Positions 26,442 through 35,656 of a stretch of 64,000 bases of DNA are shown here, one piece after another. The position numbers were made by a program, and so were the translations under genes. The number at the start of each line of letters is the position of its first letter. Positions within the stretch are counted from its first letter, which is position 1. The DNA is taken from the NCBI GenBank assembly GCA_963666705.2, contig CAXXKO010000001.1:372001-436000 (forward strand). Direction: 5' to 3'. Origin of the DNA: G963666705 sp963666705. GTDB lineage: Bacteria; Pseudomonadota; Alphaproteobacteria; CADEGL01. A model generated the notes under the pieces. The model was given only the letters and a program-made list of their open reading frames with translations, did not search any database and was not told the DNA's origin.

Positions 26442-27446
26442 ATGGGCGAAATGAGAATGACCGACGACACGGCGAATGCAATCCGCCATGACTGGACCAG
26501 TGGAGAGGCGGAGGCGCTGTTCGCCCTGCCCTTCACCGACCTGATTTTCCGGGCCCAGGTTCTGCACCGGCGCTATTTCGATGCCGCCACGGTGCAGATG
26601 TCGTCGCTCCTCTCGATCAAGACCGGCGGCTGCCCGGAGGATTGCGCCTATTGCCCGCAATCGGCCCATGCGGAGACCGGGATCAAGGCCGAGAAGCTGA
26701 TGGCGGTCGACGCCGTCCTGGCCGAGGCCCGACGCGCCCGCGACGCGGGGGCGACGCGCTATTGCATGGGGGCGGCCTGGCGCTCGCCCAGAGACCGGGA
26801 CCTGGATCCGGTCTGCGCCATGATCGAGGGCGTGCGCGCCATGGGCATGGAGACCTGCGTGACGCTCGGCATGCTGACCGGGGAACAAGCAAAACGCCTG
26901 AAGGGCGCCGGGCTCGAATACTACAACCACAACCTCGACACCTCCGAGGGCTTCTATAGCGAGATCATCACCACCCGGACTTACCAGGACCGGCTGGATA
27001 CCCTGCGGGAAGTCCGCGACGCCGGGATCAAGGTCTGCTGTGGTGGGATACTCGGCATGGGCGAAAGCACTTTGGATAGGGCCGAGATGCTGGTGACCCT
27101 GGCTAACCTGTGCCCGCATCCGGAAAGCGTGCCCATCAACATGTTGATCCGGGTAAAGGGCACGCCGCTCGAAGGCGCCGCCGCGCCCGACCCGCTGGAT
27201 TTCGTTCGCACCATCGCCGCCGCCAAGATCATGATGCCGGCCTCGACCGTGCGGCTCTCGGCCGGGCGCGAAGAGATGTCCGACGAGACGCAGGCGCTGT
27301 GCTTCCTCGCCGGGGCCGGATCGATCTTCGTCGGCGAGAAACTGCTGACCACGCCCAATCCGGAACAGGATCGGGACGCCGGCCTGTTCCGGCGCCTCGG
27401 CATCACCGCGCGGGACCTGCCCCCCGTCACCGCCGAGCCTGTCTGA
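26442..27446 (+). CDS. bioB: Biotin synthase
   Basis: 334 residues, a radical-SAM enzyme that inserts sulfur into dethiobiotin. The radical-SAM Cys motif is TGGCPEDCAYCPQSAH (Cys64, Cys68, Cys71). Other family signatures are GAAWRSPRDRD, ETCVTLGMLT, YYNHNLDTSEGFY, KVCCGGILGMGE and STVRLSAGRE. Length and motifs are complete. GGGGAA precedes ATG 26442; an ATG at 26457 (MTDDTAN) is a possible alternative. No other bio genes are present, so the rest of the pathway is encoded elsewhere. It converges with the OYE-type gene, with a short inverted repeat between them. Confidence 0.97.
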   Translation: MGEMRMTDDTANAIRHDWTSGEAEALFALPFTDLIFRAQVLHRRYFDAATVQMSSLLSIKTGGCPEDCAYCPQSAHAETGIKAEKLMAVDAVLAEARRARDAGATRYCMGAAWRSPRDRDLDPVCAMIEGVRAMGMETCVTLGMLTGEQAKRLKGAGLEYYNHNLDTSEGFYSEIITTRTYQDRLDTLREVRDAGIKVCCGGILGMGESTLDRAEMLVTLANLCPHPESVPINMLIRVKGTPLEGAAAPDPLDFVRTIAAAKIMMPASTVRLSAGREEMSDETQALCFLAGAGSIFVGEKLLTTPNPEQDRDAGLFRRLGITARDLPPVTAEPV

Positions 27447-27450
27447 GCGA

Positions 27451-27480
27451 CCACGGGACGTCGTGGAAAACCCCTTTTAA
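27451..27480. terminator. Possible terminator between convergent genes
   Basis: CCACG (27451-27455) pairs with CGTGG (27462-27466), followed by AAAACCCCTTTTAAAG. It lies exactly between the convergent stops of bioB and the OYE-type gene. The stem is short, so the call is tentative. Confidence 0.4.
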
Positions 27481-29438
27481 AGCGCCATACCCGCTTTCAG
27501 GCCTTCGAGGACCGCTTCCTCGCAGGTGCGGGGGGCGAGGCAATCGCCGATGGGGATCACCTCACCCTCCCAATCCTCGAGCGCGTCCTCGAGCGCGGCG
27601 ACGCGCTTGTGCCCCTGGGCCAGGACGAGGGTGTCCACGCCCTCGCAGATCACCGGCTCGCCGCTCGCGCGGTGGACGAAATAGGCGCTGTCACCGTCGG
27701 CCCCGGCGAGGCGGACATTGGGCAAGATCTCCACGCCGAGCTTGTGGAGAGTGCCGAGCCATTGGTCGCGCACCATCATCACCAGGGATTCGCCGGGCGA
27801 GATGCCGTTGGCGGCGATGCGCACGTGACAGCCGGCGCGGGCCAGCTTCTCGGCCACCCCCATGCCGACCCAGTCGCAGCGCCAGTCGGCGATCACCACG
27901 CTGGCCCCCACATTGGCCTCGTCCCGGATCACGGCCCAAGCATCCACCACATGGGCACCCTCCCCCATCTCGATATTGGGCAGGTAGGGCTCGCCACCCG
28001 TCGCCAGCACGACGGCGTCGGGGGCGCCCTCGCGCACCATCTCGGCACTCACCTCGTTATTGCGGACCACCTCGACACCGTGCGCCGCCACCTCGCGCGC
28101 GCGGTTGGCGACGATGCCGCCGAACTCCATGCGCCCCGGTAGTGCCTGGGCCAGCAACGCCTGGCCGCCCAATTGCGCCGATTTCTCGTAGAGCGTGACC
28201 CGGTGCCCGCGCTCGGCCGCCACCGCCGCCGCCTTCATACCGCCGGGGCCGCCGCCCACGACCCAGACCCGGCGCGCCACCGCCGCCGGCGGCTTCACGG
28301 TGAAGCGCCGCTCGCGCCCGGTCTCGGGGTACTGGATGCAGGAGATGGGCTTGTACTCCATCATATGGCCGATACAGGCCTGGTCGCAGCCGATACAGGC
28401 GCGTATGTCGTCGGGCCGGCCCTCGGCCGCCTTGCGGGTGAACTCGGGGTCGGCGATATGGGCGCGTACCAGGCCGCACATATCGGCCTGGCCGGCGGCG
28501 ATTACCCGCTCCGCCGTTTGGGGGTCGTTGATGCGCCCGGCCACCAGCACGGGCCGCCGGACCTCGGCCTTGATGGCCGCGGCAAGGGGGACGACATACG
28601 CCGCCTCGACCGCCATGGGCGGGACCACATGGACGAAGCCCGCGGTGCTGTGGGTCGAGCCCGCGATGATGTTGAAGTAATCGAGAACGCCGTCCCAATC
28701 GAGCGCGGCTGAGATCGCGCGAACCTCGTCCGCGCGCAGGCCCTCGTGATCCATCTCATCGCCGCTGATGCGCATGCCGATGACCTTCTTCACGCCCACC
28801 GCTTGGCGGCAGGTGCCGATCACCTCGCGGGCGAAGCGCAGCCGGCGCTCGAAATCGCCACCGAACTCGTCGTCGCGCAGGTTGATGCGGGGGTTCAGGA
28901 ACTGGCTCACCAGATAGCCGTGGCTGGCCACGACCTCGACCCCATCGAGACCCGCCGCCATCATGCGCCCGGCGGCGAGGCCGTAGGACTCGATCACCTC
29001 GCGGATGAGCTTCAGCGGGAACGGCCGCGGGGTGACGTGGAACACCTCGTCCGGCACCTCGGACGGCGCGTGCGCCACCAGGAGGCTGCCGTCCAGGGAG
29101 GAGCGCAGCGAGCGCCCTGGATGGTATAGCTGCCCGATCAGGCCGCAGCCATGGCCGCGCACCGCCTCGGCCAATCGCGTCAAGCCGGGGATGCAGCCGT
29201 CGTCGGCGGCCGACAGGAACTTGGGGCTGTAGACGGCCGAGGCGTGGACCATGTTGACCTCGGTGATGATGAGACCCACGCCCGCGGCCGCGCGCCGCTC
29301 GTGGTAGGCGACGAGGTCGTCGCTTATGCGGCTCTCCACCGATAGGGAGGTCGCGTGACCGGGGACGAAGATCCGGTTCTTGAGCGCGAGCGGCCCGAGT
29401 TCGAACGCTGAGAACAGGTTCGGAAACATCCGGCTCAT
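27477..29438 (-). CDS. NADH:flavin oxidoreductase with Fe-S and FAD domains (TMADH/FadH-like)
   Basis: 653 residues. An old-yellow-enzyme FMN barrel occupies about 1-340 (LKNRIFVPGHATSLS at the N-terminus, LDGVEVVASHGYLVSQFLNP with NPRINLRDDEFGG). The 4Fe-4S motif is complete, CIGCDQACIG with a fourth Cys in ISCIQYPETGRE (from about 346). An NAD(P)/FAD-binding half follows with VWVVGGGPGGMKAA (about 390). The group includes trimethylamine dehydrogenase, 2,4-dienoyl-CoA reductase and N-methyl amine demethylases; the substrate is not assignable. The start ATG 29438 reads MSRMFPNLFSAFELGPLAL. It is about a third the window away from the two related genes at 59-63 kb, which lack one of its cluster cysteines. 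Confidence 0.88.
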   Translation of the reverse strand: MSRMFPNLFSAFELGPLALKNRIFVPGHATSLSVESRISDDLVAYHERRAAAGVGLIITEVNMVHASAVYSPKFLSAADDGCIPGLTRLAEAVRGHGCGLIGQLYHPGRSLRSSLDGSLLVAHAPSEVPDEVFHVTPRPFPLKLIREVIESYGLAAGRMMAAGLDGVEVVASHGYLVSQFLNPRINLRDDEFGGDFERRLRFAREVIGTCRQAVGVKKVIGMRISGDEMDHEGLRADEVRAISAALDWDGVLDYFNIIAGSTHSTAGFVHVVPPMAVEAAYVVPLAAAIKAEVRRPVLVAGRINDPQTAERVIAAGQADMCGLVRAHIADPEFTRKAAEGRPDDIRACIGCDQACIGHMMEYKPISCIQYPETGRERRFTVKPPAAVARRVWVVGGGPGGMKAAAVAAERGHRVTLYEKSAQLGGQALLAQALPGRMEFGGIVANRAREVAAHGVEVVRNNEVSAEMVREGAPDAVVLATGGEPYLPNIEMGEGAHVVDAWAVIRDEANVGASVVIADWRCDWVGMGVAEKLARAGCHVRIAANGISPGESLVMMVRDQWLGTLHKLGVEILPNVRLAGADGDSAYFVHRASGEPVICEGVDTLVLAQGHKRVAALEDALEDWEGEVIPIGDCLAPRTCEEAVLEGLKAGMAL

Positions 29439-29681
29439 GGCTATGGTCCCTCCGTCACCCGGCGCGGGGCCGAGGCTAGGGTATTTTCCAACCCGCTGGA
29501 AGCCACCCGATCCAGGGCGGGCGGGGAGGTTGCGGCGCGCGCGGGAGCGTGGTGAGGTGGAGGCGCCGGTTCTCGCAAACTGACGGGCAACGGAGCAGTG
29601 GCTATGGCTTCGAAGGTATGATCGGAATCAGATCTGTGACGCGCCCGACCACGCGAACCGGCAGGCTGCGGGCCGCGTGAC

Positions 29682-31214
29682 GTGAGCGCCAACGCCGACC
29701 ACGCCGTCGGCGAGCTGCCCGGCCGTGGCCGGCGCATGCTCATCATGGGGACGGCCATCGTGGCGAGCGCCATGTACATGGTCGATCTCACCGTGGTCGG
29801 CATCGCCCTCCCGTATATGCAGGCCACCTTCGGGGCCACGCCGGATCAGATCTCATGGGTCGTTACCGCCTCGGTTTTGGGCTCGACCGCGATGATCGTC
29901 GCCACTGGGTGGCTCAGCGCCCAGATTGGGGGCAAGCGCCTGTTCATCATCTCGATCGCGACCTTCATGGCCCTCTCGGTGCTGGCGGCGCAGGCGCGGA
30001 CCCTCGAGGAGGAGGTGCTGTGGCGCCTGCTGATGGGCGCCTTCGGCGCGGCGATCGTCCCGCTCTGCCAGGTGATCGTGATGAACGCCTACCCGCGCAA
30101 GGAGCACGGCCGCGCGCTTGCCGTCTGGGGCGTCGGGACCATGGCGGCACCCCTCATCGCCCTGCCGCTGGGGGGCGTCATCATCGAGCTCTTCGGCTGG
30201 CCGGGCGTGTTCTATATGAACCTGCCGGTCGCGGGCTTGGCGATTCTAAGTGGCCTCGCCTTCGTGCCCAGGGCGGAGGCCGAGCCCCAGCGTAGCCTCG
30301 ATTGGTTCGGATTCCTGCTGCTGATCGTCATCTTCGGGCTTCTGCAATACGTGCTGAGCCGTGGCGCCCGGCTCGACTGGCTCGATTCGACCGTGATCGT
30401 CGCCGCCCTCGTGGTGGTGGCCGTCTGCGCCTACCTGGTCGTCGTCCACCTGCTGACGACGCAAAACCCGCTCATCCCGCCCGAGCTGTTCCGCGACCGG
30501 AACTTCACGTTCGGCCTCATCGGCACCTTCGTCTTCGCCGCCACCAACATGACGATCATCATCCTGCTGCCGCTCATGCTGCGGAACCAGCTCAACTACC
30601 CGATCGTGCTGATCGGCTTGATCGTGGCGACACGCAACGCGGGCTCGATCGTGGGGCAATACATCGTCGCCTATTTCGTCTCGCGGGTGGACCCGCGCCA
30701 CCTCATCACCTTCGGCGTGCTCACCGCCGCGAGCGCTACCTGGATCATGGCGGGCTGGTCCGTCGACGTCTCGCCGTGGCAGGTGGTCTGGCCGGTCGTG
30801 CTCCACGGGGTGAGCGGCGGCTCACTCTGGGTCAGCTTCAACTCCTTGACCGTCTCGACCCTCGACGCCCGCCTGCGCCCGCACGGCGTGCCGTTCTACT
30901 ACCTGACCTTCAATATAGGGTTCAGCTTGGGCGTCGCGGCCATCCTGACCTATTGGTCGAACAGCGCCCAGACCAATCACGCCCGGCTGGCCGAGCACGT
31001 GACGCCGTTCAACCAGGCCATGCGCTCACCGCTGCTGCCACCGGGCTGGGACCTCAGCGACCCGGCGACCGCCGCGACACTCGCCGACGAAATATCGCGC
31101 CAGGCCGGCATGATCGCCTACATCAACAGCTTCGCGCTGGTGACGGTCGCGGCGCTCTTCATCATCCCGCTCGGCTACCTGCTTGCCAACCCGGGCTGGC
31201 GCGCGGCCCGGTGA
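29682..31214 (+). CDS. DHA2-type MFS transporter (EmrB/QacA family)
   Basis: 510 residues, predicted 14 membrane helices in the inner membrane. The first helix region is VASAMYMVDLTVVGIALPYM. The DHA2 signature WVVTASVLGSTAMIVATGWL, the loop motif GGKRLFIIS, and the motif C-like segment GVGTMAAPLIALPLGG are visible. It probably exports a drug or metabolite by proton antiport. The start is GTG 29682. No EmrA-type membrane-fusion gene is nearby. It is followed 231 bp later by a close paralogue, and a third family member lies at the left edge of the window. Confidence 0.88.
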   Translation: MSANADHAVGELPGRGRRMLIMGTAIVASAMYMVDLTVVGIALPYMQATFGATPDQISWVVTASVLGSTAMIVATGWLSAQIGGKRLFIISIATFMALSVLAAQARTLEEEVLWRLLMGAFGAAIVPLCQVIVMNAYPRKEHGRALAVWGVGTMAAPLIALPLGGVIIELFGWPGVFYMNLPVAGLAILSGLAFVPRAEAEPQRSLDWFGFLLLIVIFGLLQYVLSRGARLDWLDSTVIVAALVVVAVCAYLVVVHLLTTQNPLIPPELFRDRNFTFGLIGTFVFAATNMTIIILLPLMLRNQLNYPIVLIGLIVATRNAGSIVGQYIVAYFVSRVDPRHLITFGVLTAASATWIMAGWSVDVSPWQVVWPVVLHGVSGGSLWVSFNSLTVSTLDARLRPHGVPFYYLTFNIGFSLGVAAILTYWSNSAQTNHARLAEHVTPFNQAMRSPLLPPGWDLSDPATAATLADEISRQAGMIAYINSFALVTVAALFIIPLGYLLANPGWRAAR

Positions 31215-31445
31215 GGACGCCCACCGGCGCGTCGGCTCACGTCCCGGCCGCTTTGGGCACCGATAGCAGTATAGGCGCACTAGCGGTGGGTGCGTGAACG
31301 TGGTGAGGTTTGCACGCCGGTACGCACAGGCGGACGGGCGACGGACCAACGGCGGTGGCCGCGGAGGAATGACCGGGCTCGTGCGCGTCATGGTCAGGAT
31401 GGCAGGCCCGAGCGCGCGGCACCGAGTGGACGTGGGGCGCCAGGC

Positions 31446-32978
31446 ATGACCACCCAAATCGACCTCGCCGTCGACAGCGCGGCCGGCCGACGCCAGCGCA
31501 TCCCGATCATGGCGACCGTGATCCTGGCGAGCGCCATGTTCTCCGGCGACCTCTCGGTGGTCGGCGTGGCGCTACCGCACATGCAGGGCGCCTTCTCGGC
31601 GACGCCTGATCAGATTTCCTATGTCGCCACGGCGTTCGTCCTCGGCTCGTCCGCGATGATCGTCACCACGGGATGGCTCGCATCCCGGATCGGCGGCAAG
31701 CGCCTCTTCCTGATCTCGATGGCGGGCTTCATGAGCCTCTCGGTGATGGCGGCACAGGCGGGGACGCTGGAGGAGGAGGTGCTGTGGCGCCTGGCGATGG
31801 GCGCCTTGGGGGCACCCATCCTGCCGCTCTGCCAGGTGATCATAATGAACGCCTACCCGCGCGAGGCCCATGGCCGCGCCCTCGCGGTCTGGAGCGTCGG
31901 GACCATGGTGGCCCCCATCATCGCCCTGCCCCTGGCTGGAATTTTCATCGATCTCTTCGGCTGGCAGAGCGTGTTCTTCATGAACCTGCCGTTCGGCGGC
32001 CTGGCGCTCATGGGCGCCGTTGCCTTCGTACCGGCACCCCAGGCCGAGCCCCGCCACCGGCTCGACTGGTTCGGGCTCCTGATGCTGGTGCTGATATTCG
32101 GGCTCATGCAGTTCGTACTCGGCCGCGGCGCCCGGCTCGACTGGTTCGAATCGACGGCCATCGTCGCCGCCCTGGCCGTCGCCGCCTTGTGTGCCTACAT
32201 GCTCGTCGTCCACCTCCTGACCGCGCACAGCCCCCTGATTCCGCCGGAGCTGTTCCGGAACCGGAATTTCTCCTTCGGGATCATCGGCACCTTCGTCTTC
32301 GGCGCCACCAACATGTCGATCATCATCTTCCTGCCGCTCATGCAGAAGAATCAGCTCGGATTTCCCATCGAGCTCGTCGCCTTGATCATGGCGGTGCGCC
32401 TGGTGGGCTCGATGATGGCCCAGTACACGGTCTCCGTTCTCATCACGCGTGTGGACCCGCGCCACCTCATCGCGCTCGCCTCACTCACCGCCGCGACCGC
32501 CACCTGGATCATGTCGGGCTGGTCGGTCGACGTCTCTCCCTGGCAAGTGCTCTGGCCCGCCATCCTTCATGGGGTGAGCGGTGGGTCCACCTGGGTCTGT
32601 TTCAACGCCCTCACCGTCTCCACACTCGACTCGCGGCTGCGCCCACATGGCGTGCCGATCTACTTCCTCTCCTTCAACATCGGATTCAGCTTTGGTATCG
32701 CCGCCGCCCTGACCTACTGGGCGAACAGCGCCCAGGCCAACTACGCCCGGCTGGCCGAGTATGTGACGCCGTTCAACAAGGCGATGCGGGCGCCGTTCCT
32801 GCCGCCCGGCTGGGACGTGGCCGACCCGGCGACGGCCGCGACCCTGGCCGGCGAGATCACCCGTCAGGCCGGTATGATCGCCTACAACAACACCTTCGTG
32901 GTGGCGGCCATTGCAGCGCTTTGCATCGTCCCTTTGGTCTATATGCTCACCGACCCGGGCTGGCGCCGCCGGGGCTGA
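31446..32978 (+). CDS. DHA2-type MFS transporter, tandem paralogue
   Basis: 510 residues, the same length as the preceding transporter and clearly its duplicate: GVALPHMQGAFSATPDQISY versus GIALPYMQATFGATPDQISW, and matching segments throughout to the C-terminal MIAYNNTFVV helix. The ATG at 31446 aligns with the paralogue's start. A longer reading from 31290 is not supported. An efflux function is inferred. The differences are spread over both halves, which suggests an old duplication rather than recent copying. The gap between the two (31215-31445) shows no gene. Confidence 0.88.
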   Translation: MTTQIDLAVDSAAGRRQRIPIMATVILASAMFSGDLSVVGVALPHMQGAFSATPDQISYVATAFVLGSSAMIVTTGWLASRIGGKRLFLISMAGFMSLSVMAAQAGTLEEEVLWRLAMGALGAPILPLCQVIIMNAYPREAHGRALAVWSVGTMVAPIIALPLAGIFIDLFGWQSVFFMNLPFGGLALMGAVAFVPAPQAEPRHRLDWFGLLMLVLIFGLMQFVLGRGARLDWFESTAIVAALAVAALCAYMLVVHLLTAHSPLIPPELFRNRNFSFGIIGTFVFGATNMSIIIFLPLMQKNQLGFPIELVALIMAVRLVGSMMAQYTVSVLITRVDPRHLIALASLTAATATWIMSGWSVDVSPWQVLWPAILHGVSGGSTWVCFNALTVSTLDSRLRPHGVPIYFLSFNIGFSFGIAAALTYWANSAQANYARLAEYVTPFNKAMRAPFLPPGWDVADPATAATLAGEITRQAGMIAYNNTFVVAAIAALCIVPLVYMLTDPGWRRRG

Positions 32979-33299
32979 CGCGCGGCCCGTCTAGCCGGAG
33001 CACAAAACATTAATTAAATTCTGGACTTAGATATATTATGCAACTTGTTGAAATCACTTAAAATCGGCTTAGATCTATGAAATAGAGATCGTTAGCGCCT
33101 CACCCCTCGAAGAGCGACCGACGGCGCAATTGGTGGCGTTGCTGGCGAACTTGGTGTAGAAATCCAGTGTCGTCAGGGAGACGACGCTCGGAGGATCGTT
33201 CAGCGCGAGGATGCCGGCGTTCGGCCGGCCGGGACCGGCCCATGAGCCGGACGAATTCGTGGGTGGGTGGCCAGCCCATCTCAATTGGGAATGTGTGTC

Positions 33300-33452
33300 A
33301 TGCAAGCGGAAGTCGAGACGGTTGAAGAGGAGGTCAAGGCGGACTCCAAGGCGAGACGCTGCCTGATGTGCCTCGAGCATTTCGTCAGCGAGTGGGCCGG
33401 CCAACGGGTCTGCCCGCGGTGCAAGTCCACCGCCGCCTGGCGCGCCGGCTGA
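33300..33452 (+). CDS. Small zinc-ribbon-like protein
   Basis: 50 residues, MQAEVETVEEEVKADSKARR then CLMCLEHFVSEWAGQRVCPRC and KSTAAWRAG. Two CxxC pairs 17 residues apart suggest a treble-clef or zinc-ribbon fold. Similar short CxxC-CxxC proteins occur in alphaproteobacteria, often near mobile elements, with no known role. The start could also be GTG 33291. It is alone between the transporters and the IS3 element. The upstream interval 32979-33299 shows no convincing gene. Confidence 0.6.
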   Translation: MQAEVETVEEEVKADSKARRCLMCLEHFVSEWAGQRVCPRCKSTAAWRAG

Positions 33453-33950
33453 GGGCGCCCTAGACGTTCCCGGCGGCGGGTCGGCCGGTGCGTGCACCAA
33501 ACACCGCGGCGGCTTAAAATTTCGAGTTTGTCGATCAGACGGGAGTTGCTCCGGTTTCGTGGGCGGTTACTCGTGGCCGCCCATTGAATGGAAAGTGCAC
33601 CCCCGTACCCGCACGGGGCGCGTGAAGCGCGGCCGTGCCGCGGGGTGGTCGGAAGGGTTTCGACCTGTCGATCGACCGCATGCTTCAGGGTCAAAGTACC
33701 CCGGGGCCCGGCCGAGGGTCATGCCAACGCCCGCCCAAGCGTCTCGAGCTGCCACTTGATCGGCAAAGTCGCCTTCAGTCGAACGTTTGGTCTTGTTCAG
33801 TGGAAAGCATTGGCAGGGACGGGGCATTGGAGCCGGCGGCTAAGGCAGCTACCCCGGATAGGTCACGAAAGGGTTATACCAGGCGGCGATGAGCTCGACT
33901 CATCACCGTCTGGCAAGCGCCGCGTGGGCGCCCGAGCTCATGCGAGGCCA

Positions 33951-33998
33951 GCCTTAGCGGCGCTTGAGCGAAAGAAGTGCCTTAGCGGCGCTTGAGCG
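33951..33998. repeat. Perfect 20-bp direct repeats in a non-coding region
   Basis: GCCTTAGCGGCGCTTGAGCG occurs at 33951-33970 and again at 33979-33998, with a partial third copy (GGCGCTTGAGGG) at 34033-34044. The surrounding interval 33453-34189 has no recognisable gene on either strand. It also contains the GGCCGCGGATGCGGCC hairpin near 34014. The region may be the remnant edge of the mobile island. Confidence 0.7.
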
Positions 33999-34262
33999 GA
34001 ATAAGAAGCCAAGGCCGCGGATGCGGCCGCCCGGCGCTTGAGGGATCATACGATCGGTCTCCCTTAAGGTCGGTCGGTATCAGGGCATGCTTGGAGGCAA
34101 TCGGGCTCGAGCGGGATACGGACCCCTCTCAGGCTATCGGCCCGCGAGCTGGCGCATTTTAATGAAGAAAAACAGGAGGTTGAGAAAAGTGTCCGTCGTC
34201 AAAACATTTGGGACTGTTGAGCCTGTTTTATAACGGAGGATCTGGCTCATCTTGGATTGATG

Positions 34263-35243
34263 TTAAGCCGCTTGTTGTTGATGGTTCAAGCGGCGGTGTT
34301 GGATAGTCAGTTTTTTGATCCTGTTCCTCCTTTCAATGATGGCGGTATCGCGCCCGAAGTAGGCATCGGCGGGGGTTACATTCGCTAGGCTCTCGTGGTA
34401 GCGGCGGTTGTTGTAGTGATCGACGAAAGCGCCGATCTGGTTTTCGAGATCGCCTGGTAGATAATAGTTTTCCAGCAGGACGCGGTTTTTCAGGGTTTGA
34501 TGCCAACGCTCGATCTTGCCCTGGGTCTGGGGATGATAGGGAGCCCCACGGACATGATTGATACCTTGGTCTTCGAGCCATTCCGCGAGATCACCGGAGA
34601 TATAAGACGAGCCATTGTCGCTGAGCAGCCTGGGTTTGTGGATGACCTTGGCTTGGTCGCAGCCTGATACCTTCAACGCCAGTTTGAGTGTTGCCGTCAC
34701 ATCATCCGCCTTCATAGTGGTGCAGAGCTTCCAAGCAATGATGTAGCGGGAATAGTCGTCGAGGATGGTCGACAGGTAAAACCAGCCCCAGCCGATGACC
34801 TTGAGATAGGTGAAGTCGGTCTGCCACAGCTGGTTCGGCGCCGTGGTCTTGTCGCGGAACTCATCGGCTGCCTTGATGACCACGAAAGCGGGGCTGGTGA
34901 TCAGGTCGTGGGCCTTGAGAAGTCGGTAAACCGAGGCTTCCGAGACAAAGTAGCCCCTGGTGTCCGTAAACCTGACGGCCAGTTCCCGGGGCGACAGTTG
35001 CGTCTCCTCCAGGGCAAGATCGATGATCTGCCCCCGGACATCATCCGGGATACGGTTCCACACCCGGCCTGGGCTGCTGTTGCGATCCTCAAGACCGGCG
35101 TCGCCAAAGGCCAGAAAGCGATCGTACCAGCGATAAAAGGTGGTCTTCGGAATGCCCAGCTCGTCCAAAGTGGACCCGACGCCCAGGTGGGACTGCTCGA
35201 CCAGGCGGATGATCTCCAGCTTCTCGGATGCGGGGCACCTCAT
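34263..35243 (-). CDS. IS3-family transposase OrfB (DDE integrase core)
   Basis: 326 residues. The HTH-like N-terminal region (STLDELGIPKTTFYRWYDRF) is followed by an rve-type catalytic core. The catalytic residues are visible as Asp in LWQTDFTYLKV, Asp in LLSDNGSSYISGD, and Glu in QGKIERWHQTLKN. Its ATG overlaps the orfA stop as ATGA, and its frame is -1 relative to orfA. OrfB may therefore be made by coupling, or fused to OrfA by -1 slippage on the A8 run near the end of orfA. The frame is intact. Confidence 0.93.
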   Translation of the reverse strand: MRCPASEKLEIIRLVEQSHLGVGSTLDELGIPKTTFYRWYDRFLAFGDAGLEDRNSSPGRVWNRIPDDVRGQIIDLALEETQLSPRELAVRFTDTRGYFVSEASVYRLLKAHDLITSPAFVVIKAADEFRDKTTAPNQLWQTDFTYLKVIGWGWFYLSTILDDYSRYIIAWKLCTTMKADDVTATLKLALKVSGCDQAKVIHKPRLLSDNGSSYISGDLAEWLEDQGINHVRGAPYHPQTQGKIERWHQTLKNRVLLENYYLPGDLENQIGAFVDHYNNRRYHESLANVTPADAYFGRDTAIIERRNRIKKLTIQHRRLNHQQQAA

Positions 35244-35614
35244 TCCTCGCCTCCCCCATGCCCGATCATGTTTTTTTTAAGAAGACGGTTCTCCAGCGAA
35301 AGTTCGGCGACCAACTCCTTCAAGTCGCGCATCTCCTGGCGCAGGCCTTTAACCTCGCCCGAGGTCGCTTGGCGCCCGGTGTCGCCGGCGAGCCGCTTCT
35401 TGCCCGCTTCCAAAAACTCTTTCGACCAGCTGTAATACAGACCCTCGGCGATGCCCTCGCGGCGGCACAAGGCGGCGATGCTCTCCTCGCCGCGCAGGCC
35501 CGACACCACGATCCGGATCTTCTCCTCAGCCGTATACTGCTTGCGTGTCTTGCGGCGAATATCCCGAACCGTTCTTTCCGCCGGGTCGTTCTTGCTCATT
35601 GATTTCTGTCTCAT
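35240..35614 (-). CDS. IS3-family transposase OrfA (helix-turn-helix)
   Basis: 124 residues. An HTH_Tnp-type DNA-binding domain (RKQYTAEEKIRIVVSGLRGE then ALCRREGIAEGLYYSWSKEF) is followed by a leucine-zipper-like coiled coil (LRQEMRDLKELVAELSLENR). Near the 3' end the coding strand has AAAAAAAAC, a plausible slippery site for the -1 frameshift typical of IS3 elements. The start is either ATG 35614 or ATG 35599 (MSKNDPAERT). Confidence 0.9.
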   Translation of the reverse strand: MRQKSMSKNDPAERTVRDIRRKTRKQYTAEEKIRIVVSGLRGEESIAALCRREGIAEGLYYSWSKEFLEAGKKRLAGDTGRQATSGEVKGLRQEMRDLKELVAELSLENRLLKKNMIGHGGGEE

Positions 35615-35656
35615 CTTCGTTCCCTTCGGTCACTACGATGAGCCAGAAATCCTCCG

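Noticed and set aside
33075..33500. Minus-strand frame of 141 codons near the small zinc-ribbon gene
   Set aside because: It overlaps the more convincing zinc-ribbon frame and shows no recognisable motif.
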